DNA from: Acidobacteriaceae bacterium
GTDB lineage: Bacteria > Acidobacteriota > Terriglobia > Terriglobales > Acidobacteriaceae
NCBI GenBank assembly: GCA_030044455.1
Contig: JASHVU010000363.1
Coordinates: forward strand, 1 to 5,181
DNA: 5,181 nucleotides
Direction of reading: 5' to 3'
The notes under the pieces: generated by a model
Database searches by the model: none
What the model was told of the DNA's origin: nothing
The model's input: the letters and a program-made list of their open reading frames with translations, nothing else
Translations under genes and position numbers: made by a program
Shown: piece after piece, positions 1-5,181 of the stretch
Layout of the letters: each line of letters begins with the position of its first letter
Numbering within the stretch: position 1 is the stretch's first letter

Positions 1-338
1 ATCAGATCGGGAACCTGGGATGGCGTAGAGGAGCCGAATGCCTGCAAATCGCGAATCACCGGCGAAAACGTGAGAAAGCCGATGCCGGTGAGCGCAGCCA
101 CTACCGCTACCACGAGCACCAGAATCGCAATCGGTCCTTTAAATGGCTGCCTGCCCCGGATGCGTATGCGGCCGGTTGCGTCCACCACCGGCCTGAGCAC
201 TACTGCAAACAGCGCCGAGACATAGAGCAGGATCAGGAGTTCGCGCAACTGCCATGCAACGTAGGCCGCAGCGGCCAGCGCAAAGGCAAACACGATGTCG
301 CCGCGAAAATCGTGGGTCTTACCCGGTTCTTGCGTCAT
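1..338 (-). CDS. AI-2E/PerM-family membrane protein, N-terminal part (cut by left window edge)
   Basis: This partial gene starts at the ATG complementary to 336-338 and reads off the left edge, giving 112 visible codons with no stop. The protein has a short polar N-terminus (MTQEPGKTHDFRGD). Hydrophobic segments follow at about residues 15-29, 31-49 and 69-92, with a basic loop at 57-67 containing RIRIRGR. The pair of close N-terminal helices ending in FAVVLRPVVD, then a basic loop and a third long helix, is the usual start of the AI-2E transporter family (PF01594; PerM, YdiK, TqsA relatives, normally about 350-400 residues). Members are inner-membrane proteins proposed to export small molecules or ions; the substrate cannot be told here. 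An AAGGA sequence lies 5 bases upstream of the ATG. The gene begins 29 bases after the AIM24-family gene on the same strand, so co-transcription is likely. Family confidence is good, but the conserved C-terminal half is outside the window. Confidence 0.82.
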   Translation of the reverse strand, partial: MTQEPGKTHDFRGDIVFAFALAAAAYVAWQLRELLILLYVSALFAVVLRPVVDATGRIRIRGRQPFKGPIAILVLVVAVVAALTGIGFLTFSPVIRDLQAFGSSTPSQVPDL

Positions 339-367
339 GGAGTTCCTTGAGGCGCAGCCCCGCGGTT

Positions 368-1135
368 CTACTGGTCTCCGCTCAGGATCGAGCCCACAAT
401 GCCGCCCAGCAGGCCGCCGCCGATGGCCGCCGGCGCCTGCCGGCTTTCGCCACGCGGCAGATATTCGCCGATCTGGTGCGCCAGCCTGGAGATGGGCAGC
501 GTCTGCAGCCACACCGTTCCTGGTCCAACCAGTTCGGCAAGAAAGATTCCATCGCCGCCGAAGATCATGTTCTTGATGCCTGGCACGGTGGTGATCTGAA
601 AACTCATGGATGACTGGAATGCGCCCACGTGGCCGGGGTGCACCCGCAATACTTCTCCGGGCTGCAGATTCTTTTGGATCAGTTCGCCGCTGAGCTCGAG
701 CCACGCGGTGCCGTAACCGGCAATCCGTTGCAGCAGGAATCCGTCGCCGCCGAAGATGCCCGCACCCAGCGACTGCTGAAATCCCAGTGTTATCGAAACC
801 TGGTCTGTGGCGCAGAGAAAGCCGTGACGATGCACCAGGTATTCCGCCCCCTGTCCGAGATCGATAGGTACAATGTGGCCCGGAACCTTGGTGGCAAACG
901 AGACCACTCCGGGATACTGCCAGGCGCGGTACTCGGTCATGAAGATGCTGGCGCCGGCGGCAACTCGCTTGATGACTCCAAAGAGCCCCCCGCCACCACC
1001 CATCTGGGTGTGAGTGGTCATCTGGATCGAGGCGGTCATCCAGCTGAGCTCACCGCTCTCTGAGAACACGCTCTCGTTCGGTTGCAGCTCAACTTCAAGG
1101 ACGGGCATGGTGGTGCCAAGAATCCGCGTTTGCAT
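368..1135 (-). CDS. AIM24 / TIGR00266-family protein
   Basis: The product is 255 residues and matches the AIM24 family (PF01987, TIGR00266), widespread bacterial proteins with a beta-rich, TRAP-like fold and no settled biochemical role. The N-terminus has the family pattern of a beta strand, then the Q-P-N-E-S-V turn and GELSWM (about residues 10-33). A glycine run and LFGVIKRVAAG follow (46-61), then a body rich in hydrophobic strands. Two related blocks, IFGGDGFLLQRIAG (127-140) and IFGGDGIFLAELVG (191-204), each followed by a GT-W-L strand, form the internal pseudo-repeat expected of the fold. The C-terminus ends in a glycine-rich hydrophobic tail (237-252), as in many relatives. The reading frame is open a further 51 codons upstream, but I chose the ATG complementary to 1133-1135. 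An AGGAGG lies 12 bases before it, family similarity begins there, and the upstream stretch contains a strong hairpin. It is probably co-transcribed with the AI-2E-family gene. Confidence 0.88.
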   Translation of the reverse strand: MQTRILGTTMPVLEVELQPNESVFSESGELSWMTASIQMTTHTQMGGGGGLFGVIKRVAAGASIFMTEYRAWQYPGVVSFATKVPGHIVPIDLGQGAEYLVHRHGFLCATDQVSITLGFQQSLGAGIFGGDGFLLQRIAGYGTAWLELSGELIQKNLQPGEVLRVHPGHVGAFQSSMSFQITTVPGIKNMIFGGDGIFLAELVGPGTVWLQTLPISRLAHQIGEYLPRGESRQAPAAIGGGLLGGIVGSILSGDQ

Positions 1136-1147
1136 GGATGAAACTTG

Positions 1148-1153
1148 CCTCCT
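1148..1153 (-). promoter_or_regulatory. Shine-Dalgarno that fixes the AIM24-family start
   Basis: The minus strand reads AGGAGG here, 12 bases upstream of the ATG complementary to 1133-1135. The spacing is somewhat long. Still, this is the only strong ribosome binding site near the N-terminus, and it argues against the start 51 codons further upstream. Confidence 0.7.
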
Positions 1154-1210
1154 GTCGCACAGTTTACCTGCCGAAGGCGCAGGGGCAAGAAAATTCGAAT
1201 GGAGAAACGG

Positions 1211-1246
1211 CAGCGCCCCCTCCAGCTCGAATCCGAGGGGGCGCTG
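1211..1246 (-). terminator. Perfect 12-bp hairpin between the DUF4142 and AIM24 genes; likely terminator
   Basis: The arms CAGCGCCCCCTC (1211-1222) and GAGGGGGCGCTG (1235-1246) are exact reverse complements around a 12-base loop. Read leftward, the hairpin begins 25 bases after the DUF4142 stop codon. It is followed by CCGTTTCTCC and then, further on, an AATTTTCTT stretch, so the T-tract is present but imperfect. The GC-rich stem placed just after a stop codon fits an intrinsic terminator for the DUF4142 gene. It could instead act as an attenuator or mRNA-stabilising hairpin in the leader of the AIM24 gene, whose start lies 75 bases beyond it. Confidence 0.65.
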
Positions 1247-1271
1247 AATTCCAGACATACCGGTAGTGCGG

Positions 1272-1991
1272 CTATTTTGTTTCTGCAATAGTTACATTGT
1301 GGGCCTGGGCCAGTTTTTCGAGGACCTGGTAGTGTTGCGACAGCACCGGTTCATCGGCCTTGGCGGCTTGCTGCAACCCCGGGCTCTGCGCGTTGTTCTC
1401 TTCGTCTTTAAATGCTCTCAGGCTCTTCTGTTGTTGTTTTGACATGGCCATGATGTATGCGCTGTCGAAATCAGGACCTGAGAGCGACGCAAGCTGGGCG
1501 ATCTGCTGCTTCTCCTTCTTTGAAGGTCCCTTGGAATCGCTCACGCCCAGTTTTTGGGCTGCCGGTTTCAACTGGTCGTTAAGCTGGTTGTGAACCTCGA
1601 CCATCTTCTGCCCGAATTGCTGCACATCCTGGCTCTGTGACTTGGTTTGAGCGAGCTGGCTCATCTGAACCTGGATGTTGTCGTTTTCGATCGCATCCTG
1701 AACAAACTCCATATCGCTGAACTGCTCTTCCTGGCTCGTGCCCGGCATTCCGGTCGTTGGCGTTCCGGCGGTGGACGATCCAGCGCCAGGAGTTCCCGGC
1801 ATTGGCTGTTGCTGTTGCTGCATGGGCGGGCCTTGCATTCCGGGGTTTTGTTGAGCAACTGCAACGCCCGCCCACAGCAGAGCTGCTGCGGCCAAGAGAA
1901 CGCCGCGAAGCTGCCCTGCCGGCCAGCCTGTTGTCGAGTCGGGTTTTAAAGGATCTTGCCTTGAAATAGGTTTCCTGCTTCGCGTCGCCAT
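1272..1991 (-). CDS. DUF4142-family secreted/periplasmic protein
   Basis: This is a 239-residue protein with an export signal. It has a basic N-region about 30 residues long, a hydrophobic core at about 31-43 (VLLAAAALLWAGV) and a probable signal peptidase I site after A46 (AVA-QQ). Residues 47-90 form a low-complexity Q/P/G/T linker with a run of five glutamines. Residues 91-235 match DUF4142 (PF13628), a helical, ferritin-like domain found in exported proteins of proteobacteria, Bacteroidetes and acidobacteria, whose function is unknown. Visible family marks are the opening F-V-Q-D-A, the QFGQKMVEVH block (125-134), SGPDFDSAYI (171-180) and the late E-P-V-L-S-Q-H (214-220). The histidine usually found about 12 positions after the FD pair is Q187 here, while H134 and H220 remain. 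The ATG follows AAGGAGG by 11 bases. A hairpin 25 bases after the stop probably ends the transcript. Confidence 0.87.
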   Translation of the reverse strand: MATRSRKPISRQDPLKPDSTTGWPAGQLRGVLLAAAALLWAGVAVAQQNPGMQGPPMQQQQQPMPGTPGAGSSTAGTPTTGMPGTSQEEQFSDMEFVQDAIENDNIQVQMSQLAQTKSQSQDVQQFGQKMVEVHNQLNDQLKPAAQKLGVSDSKGPSKKEKQQIAQLASLSGPDFDSAYIMAMSKQQQKSLRAFKDEENNAQSPGLQQAAKADEPVLSQHYQVLEKLAQAHNVTIAETK

Positions 1992-2236
1992 TCCGTATAT
2001 CCCCTCCTTTCTTCAGCCCGCTTCGATGCCGGGCTCGCGCCAAGGAGTTGCTGTTTTCCGGTCCCGGTCGAGCCAGGCGGCTTTCATCGAATTGCAACCT
2101 GCTGATGTTCAATTCTTTGCAGCCGGGTGTGGGCAGGCGCCCATATTGGGCGGTTTTCGCTGCATCGAAAAAGTCATGCACCACTTGGGAATCCCATGAT
2201 TCCGCCCAAATGCTCTACTCTTGCCAATGAGGCATC
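1992..2236. promoter_or_regulatory. Divergent intergenic region between the DUF4142 and YihY genes
   Basis: These 245 bases must hold the leftward promoter for the DUF4142 gene and the rightward promoter for the YihY-family gene. On the minus strand AAGGAGG (2003-2009) is the ribosome binding site for DUF4142. On the plus strand GAGG (2229-2232) is the only ribosome binding site candidate for YihY. An imperfect dyad, GGAATC-CCAT-GATTCC (2188-2203) with outer TTG/CAA pairs, lies about 35 bases before the YihY start. I found no -35/-10 pair good enough to mark. Open frames across this stretch show no family signal. Confidence 0.5.
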
Positions 2237-3103
2237 TTGCCCGGAATGATGAAACTGTACCTTAGAATCTCGCGTGAGACTCTGCTACGGGCGCTGGCGC
2301 ACGACGTCATCAACACGTCGAAGGCAGCCGCGTATTCAGGCATGCTGATGATGTTTCCCGCCCTGCTGGTCATCACCACGCTCGTGGCCCAGGTGCAGGA
2401 GGGCAGCACATGGCTTGGTGAACTGCGCTCCCTTTTCGCGCAGTTCTTGCCTGTCGATACTCTCGACCTGCTGCAGTCCTACATGCAAACGCGTCGCGTC
2501 TATTCAAACCAGCTGCTGCTCTCGGCCACCGCCTTGAGCATCTTTGCCGGCCTCGGCGTGATGCTCTCACTGATGGAGGGTTTTCGCCGCGCTTATAGCC
2601 TGCCGCAGGATGCATGGGGATTCTGGGACCGGCGTCTGCGCGGGATCATGCTTTTGCCCATCGCCATGGTCCCCCTTTCAATCGCGACACTGGTGGTTGT
2701 GTTCGGACATCAGATTGAACTGTGGATGATCGACAACGCGGGCCACGAGTTACGGCATATTGTTATCTTCTTCTGGCGCATGGCGCGCTGGTCCATCGCC
2801 ATGCTGACCAGCGCAACGGTGATGAGCGCGCTCTACCACTTCGGCACCAGTCGCAAGGAACACTGGCTGTGGGTTGCGCCGGGAGCGGCTGCGGCCACGC
2901 TGATCTGGTTCCCGGCCACGCTGGCCTTCGGCTTCTATGTAACACGCATTGCCGACTATTCGCGGTTCTATGGATCGTTTGGCGCGGGCATCGCAACGCT
3001 GGTGTGGATCTATCTCACCTCGTTCAGTGTACTGATGGGCGCGGAGCTTAACGGCGTTCTTTACCGCGAGCGGCAGGAAACGCTGAACGGCCAAACCAGG
3101 TAG
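2237..3103 (+). CDS. YihY/BrkB-family inner-membrane protein
   Basis: The product is 288 residues and belongs to the YihY/virulence factor BrkB family (PF03631), once mis-called ribonuclease BN. These are polytopic inner-membrane proteins of uncertain function. Six hydrophobic segments are visible at about residues 31-52, 92-115, 135-157, 173-200, 210-236 and 246-273. Family signatures include the N-terminal A-A-A-Y-S-G-M-L-M-M-F-P segment (30-41) and FYGSFGAG followed by LVWIYLTSF and LMGAELNGVLYRER (244-279), the most conserved block of the family. Length and topology are normal, so the gene looks intact. The start is uncertain. TTG at 2237 lies 4 bases after GAGG, while ATG at 2246 and 2249 lie 13 and 16 bases after it; the difference is three or four residues. 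A 130-base gap separates it from pyk on the same strand. Confidence 0.88.
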   Translation: MPGMMKLYLRISRETLLRALAHDVINTSKAAAYSGMLMMFPALLVITTLVAQVQEGSTWLGELRSLFAQFLPVDTLDLLQSYMQTRRVYSNQLLLSATALSIFAGLGVMLSLMEGFRRAYSLPQDAWGFWDRRLRGIMLLPIAMVPLSIATLVVVFGHQIELWMIDNAGHELRHIVIFFWRMARWSIAMLTSATVMSALYHFGTSRKEHWLWVAPGAAAATLIWFPATLAFGFYVTRIADYSRFYGSFGAGIATLVWIYLTSFSVLMGAELNGVLYRERQETLNGQTR

Positions 3104-3233
3104 CAGCGCCTTGGTGCGATGCGGCGCTCTTCAGCTCCATTTACAATAAAGGTACGACGTTTCCCCATCCTTTCCGCGTTGTTAACATTGAAACCGCATT
3201 TCGCATGGATAAAGAAAGCAAGGGAGTTGTCTA
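3104..3233 (+). promoter_or_regulatory. pyk leader/intergenic region
   Basis: This gap is visibly more AT-rich than its flanks between about 3136 and 3225. A TACAAT (3142-3147), one mismatch from the sigma-70 -10 consensus, has no convincing -35 at the right spacing. A 6-bp stem, AGCGCC/GGCGCT (3105-3110 and 3123-3128), directly follows the YihY stop but lacks a T-tract. A pyk promoter here is plausible, as is read-through from YihY; the sequence does not decide between them. Confidence 0.35.
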
Positions 3234-4844
3234 ATGTCCTTCCCTGACCCGGGATCGACCGACATACCAGCCCAGCGGCGCGCCAAGATTGTGGCCACGC
3301 TCGGACCCGCTTCGAACACCGAAAGCGTGGTCCGCGACCTGGTGCGTGCCGGTGTAGATGTGGTGCGCCTGAATTTCTCGCACAGCACCCAGGAGAGAAA
3401 GATCGCGGTCATGAAGCTGATCCGCAAAGTCAGCCGCGAAGAGCGCAAACCGCTCTGCATCCTGGGCGATTTGCAGGGACCCAAGATTCGCACGTCAAAC
3501 TTGAAAGACCATCAGCCAGTGCTGCTCAAGGCCGGCGGAAAACTCACGATTACTTCGCGCGATGTTCCCGGCACCGCGTCGCTGGTGGGAACTACTTTCA
3601 AGACTCTTGCTGAAAACGTGGAGTTGGGCTCCCGCATACTGCTCTCTGATGGATTGATCGAACTGCGCGTGCACGAAGTAGTGGGCGGCGATGTGCACTG
3701 CGACATCATCAACGGCGGCATGCTGGGCGAGCATAAGGGCATCAATCTTCCTGGCGTCCTGGTGCGTACGCCCTCACTGACTGACAAGGATTCAGAAGAC
3801 CTGGAGTTCGCGCTGAAGAACGGCGTTGATGCGATCGCGGTTTCGTTTGTGCGCACCGCCGAAGACGTGCGCATGGTGCGTAATCGCGTGGCCGCCCTGG
3901 GCTTCGATACCTGGATCATTGCCAAGCTCGAAAAGCCACAAGCCATCGAGCACCTTGATGCCATCCTGCAGGCTTCTGACGGAATCATGGTGGCACGCGG
4001 CGACCTGGGCGTCGAAGTTCCGCCCGAGATGGTGCCTGCGATTCAGAAACACATTATCCGCCGCGCCGCCGAGTATTCGAAGCCCGTGATTACGGCTACG
4101 CAGATGCTTGAGTCGATGATTGAGAACCCGCGGCCCACGCGCGCCGAGGTCTCTGAAGTTGCCAACGCCGTTTACGACGGTACTGACGCGGTGATGCTCT
4201 CGGGCGAATCGGCGGTAGGCAGGTATCCGGTGGAGGCCGTGGCCATGATGGCGCGCATCGTGAGCGAGGCCGAGCGTGACATCAAGGAGCAGAACCTGTT
4301 CGAGCCGGGCATCCGCCAGTCGCATCTCTCCATCGCCGAAACCATCTGCGAGGCCACGGCGCACGCCGCCGACGATCTTGACCTGCGCGGCATCGCGCTC
4401 TTTACTGAGTCGGGCGCAACCGCACGCCAGCTTTCGAAATATCACCCCACCGCGCCCATCTTCGCGCTCAGCCCTGTTGAGATCACTGTGAACCGGCTGA
4501 ATCTGCTGTGGGGAACCACGCCCATCCGCTGTCCCAAGGTGAACTCGACTGAGGCGCTGGTGGAGTGCGCCGAGAATCTGCTGGAACAGAACGAATACGT
4601 GCGGCCGCGCGAGGTGATCGCGATTGTTGCCGGAACCCGAACCAAGTCGGGCTCGACAAACTTCATGCGCCTGCACGTGATGGGCGAGCAAAAGCTCGAG
4701 GGCGTGCGCTTTCACATCACGCGCGATCAGGAAGCCGCGCTGCAGGAGACGACTGAAGGCAATCGCCGCGCTCCGGCTAAGAAAGCGCCCAAGACGTTCC
4801 GGCGGTATCCGTCGCCGAACCCGCCGAAGATTTCGAATCCATAA
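3234..4844 (+). CDS. pyk: Pyruvate kinase
   Basis: This enzyme converts phosphoenolpyruvate and ADP to pyruvate and ATP, the last step of glycolysis, in the cytoplasm. The 536-residue product has the full family layout. The A domain opens with AKIVATLGP (17-25) and VVRLNFSH (43-50: R45, N47, S49 of the active site). GDLQGPKIR (78-86, D79) precedes the B domain (about 88-185). The A domain resumes with IIAKLEKPQ (228-236; catalytic K231, metal ligand E233), ARGDLGVE (254-261; metal ligand D257), ITATQMLESM (286-295; T289) and NPRPTRAEVSEVANAV. The C domain (about 365-490) contains FTESGATARQLSKYHP and ends with a G-S-T-N motif. The family is usually about 470-480 residues; the excess is a 14-residue N-terminus and a basic, proline-rich tail of about 45 residues. 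The ATG follows AGGGAG (3221-3226) by 7 bases. L80, Q81 and K84 resemble the potassium-independent class. Confidence 0.97.
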   Translation: MSFPDPGSTDIPAQRRAKIVATLGPASNTESVVRDLVRAGVDVVRLNFSHSTQERKIAVMKLIRKVSREERKPLCILGDLQGPKIRTSNLKDHQPVLLKAGGKLTITSRDVPGTASLVGTTFKTLAENVELGSRILLSDGLIELRVHEVVGGDVHCDIINGGMLGEHKGINLPGVLVRTPSLTDKDSEDLEFALKNGVDAIAVSFVRTAEDVRMVRNRVAALGFDTWIIAKLEKPQAIEHLDAILQASDGIMVARGDLGVEVPPEMVPAIQKHIIRRAAEYSKPVITATQMLESMIENPRPTRAEVSEVANAVYDGTDAVMLSGESAVGRYPVEAVAMMARIVSEAERDIKEQNLFEPGIRQSHLSIAETICEATAHAADDLDLRGIALFTESGATARQLSKYHPTAPIFALSPVEITVNRLNLLWGTTPIRCPKVNSTEALVECAENLLEQNEYVRPREVIAIVAGTRTKSGSTNFMRLHVMGEQKLEGVRFHITRDQEAALQETTEGNRRAPAKKAPKTFRRYPSPNPPKISNP

Positions 4845-5013
4845 ATGCAGCGGAGTGAGCGGTGCTGGCGGAATTAGATGTGAAGGCGCCTTGAAAGGGC
4901 ACGACTTCAGTCGTGCCGCAAAGAGCCGGAAAATGGACGCGGCTTTAGCCGCTGAGGGATGTTCTTTCGGAGCCGTGCTAATGGAATCCGATTGGGACGG
5001 CAAGCTGGCGAAA
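4845..5013. other. Intergenic stretch between pyk and the HicB-like gene
   Basis: These 169 bases separate two convergent genes. Apart from the palindromic repeat at 4891-4960 I see no gene. No stem with a following T-tract marks a clear intrinsic terminator for pyk, so the two repeat hairpins are the best candidates for stopping or protecting transcripts from both sides. Confidence 0.55.
4891..4960. repeat. Double-hairpin palindromic repeat (REP-like, acidobacterial type)
   Basis: Two hairpins stand in tandem. The first is GGCACGAC-TTCA-GTCGTGCC (4898-4917), an 8-bp perfect stem with a tetraloop. The second is GCGGC-TTTA-GCCGC (4939-4952), a 5-bp stem with a related tetraloop. They are joined by a 21-base AG-rich spacer and flanked by TTGAAAG on the left and TGAGGGATG on the right. 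The pattern, stems with TTCA and TTTA loops a fixed short distance apart, matches my memory of abundant intergenic repeats in Acidobacteriota genomes. Only one copy is in this window, so its repetitive nature is recalled, not seen. Such elements are probably non-autonomous and can act as transcript ends or stabilisers. Confidence 0.62.
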
Positions 5014-5181
5014 TTAGGGGCGGGCTTCTGTTCGGTCTTCCAGAATCAGTTGGATGGCTGCGCTCAGGCTTTCGTGGCACTCTTCCAACGAGCGCGCTTG
5101 CCCGTTGGCACCGGGAATTTCCGGAGACCAAGCGACGAACCATTCACCGTCGCGTTCAAATACGGCTGTGAATTCATTCCG
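5014..5181 (-). CDS. HicB-like antitoxin-domain protein, C-terminal part (cut by right window edge)
   Basis: Fifty-five residues and a TAA (complement of 5014-5016) are visible; the start is beyond the right edge. The sequence begins RNEFTAVFERDGEWFVAW and continues SPEIPGANGQ, then SLEECHESLSAAIQLILED. This is the HicB-like beta-beta-alpha fold (PF15919/HicB_like): an opening strand with F-T-A-V, a D-G-E-W-F turn, the P-E-I-P-G-A loop and an amphipathic S-L-E-E helix. In classical HicAB systems this domain binds and neutralises the HicA mRNA endonuclease, and HicB also represses its own operon. Many short relatives occur without a toxin. The start is probably one or two codons outside the window, because relatives open at about this point. 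The protein stops soon after ILED with only TEARP, shorter than relatives I recall. No hicA fits between this gene and pyk, so a toxin could only lie beyond the right edge. Confidence 0.8.
   Translation of the reverse strand, partial: RNEFTAVFERDGEWFVAWSPEIPGANGQARSLEECHESLSAAIQLILEDRTEARP

Noticed and set aside
254..613. Plus-strand frames of 66-144 codons opposite the AI-2E and AIM24 genes (254-613, 399-599, 629-1063)
   Set aside because: They lie antisense to genes with clear family matches and have basic, repetitive compositions typical of GC-rich shadows.
1136..1288. The 51-codon upstream extension of the AIM24-family frame
   Set aside because: It contains the 12-bp hairpin, overlaps the DUF4142 stop region, shows no family similarity, and a good Shine-Dalgarno precedes the later ATG.
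1579..2184. A 201-codon minus-strand frame overlapping the DUF4142 gene
   Set aside because: It is a shadow frame: Arg/Ser/Ala-rich with no domain. The overlapping DUF4142 frame has a signal peptide, a ribosome binding site and family motifs.
3105..3128. AGCGCC/GGCGCT stem right after the YihY stop as an intrinsic terminator
   Set aside because: The stem has only six base pairs and a 12-base loop, and it is followed by CTTCAGCTCC with no T-tract.
3188..3213. TTGAAA followed by GATAAA as a pyk promoter
   Set aside because: The spacing is only 14 bases, and a transcript starting there would begin about at the Shine-Dalgarno. The match is not convincing.
3792..5003. A 403-codon open frame on the minus strand, antisense to pyk and running through the palindromic repeat
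   Set aside because: It lies opposite a certain pyruvate kinase gene. Its product is a low-complexity Arg/His/Leu-rich shadow with no family signal, and its start falls in the intergenic stretch. Strong codon bias in pyk explains the lack of stops.
4907..5143. A 78-codon minus-strand frame across the repeat, containing LRKNIPQRLKPRPF
   Set aside because: The C-terminal half simply translates the double-hairpin repeat and the N-terminal half is out of frame with the HicB-like gene. This is the type of spurious basic hypothetical protein produced by such repeats.

Overview
The window looks like a stretch of ordinary chromosome from a Gram-negative soil-type bacterium, most probably an acidobacterium (Terriglobia-like). 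That assignment is an inference. It rests on the moderately GC-rich composition, the mix of genes (AIM24-family protein, DUF4142 protein, YihY/BrkB protein, long-tailed pyruvate kinase), and a double-hairpin intergenic element at about 4891-4960 that resembles short palindromic repeats I associate with acidobacterial genomes. No rRNA, tRNA, CRISPR array, transposase or phage gene was seen.

Layout. The left part (1-1991) is read leftward. A DUF4142 secreted protein (1272-1991) is followed by a strong hairpin (1211-1246), then an AIM24/TIGR00266-family protein (368-1135), and 29 bases later the N-terminal third of an AI-2E/PerM-family membrane protein that runs off the left edge. A 245-base divergent intergenic region (1992-2236) separates these from two rightward genes. 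The first is a YihY/BrkB-family six-helix membrane protein (2237-3103). After a 130-base gap comes pyruvate kinase (3234-4844). Beyond pyk lies a gene-poor stretch carrying the palindromic repeat. The right edge holds the 3' part of a leftward HicB-like antitoxin-domain gene (5014 to beyond 5181).

How the genes relate. AIM24 and AI-2E are likely co-transcribed, given the same strand, 29-base spacing and a Shine-Dalgarno for each. DUF4142 may be a separate unit ended by the hairpin. YihY and pyk may be co-transcribed or separate; nothing in the gap is decisive. I see no coherent new multi-gene system. The points most worth a second look are the potassium-site residues and basic tail of the pyruvate kinase, the short C-terminus of the HicB-like protein beside the palindromic repeat, and the missing histidine in the DUF4142 domain.
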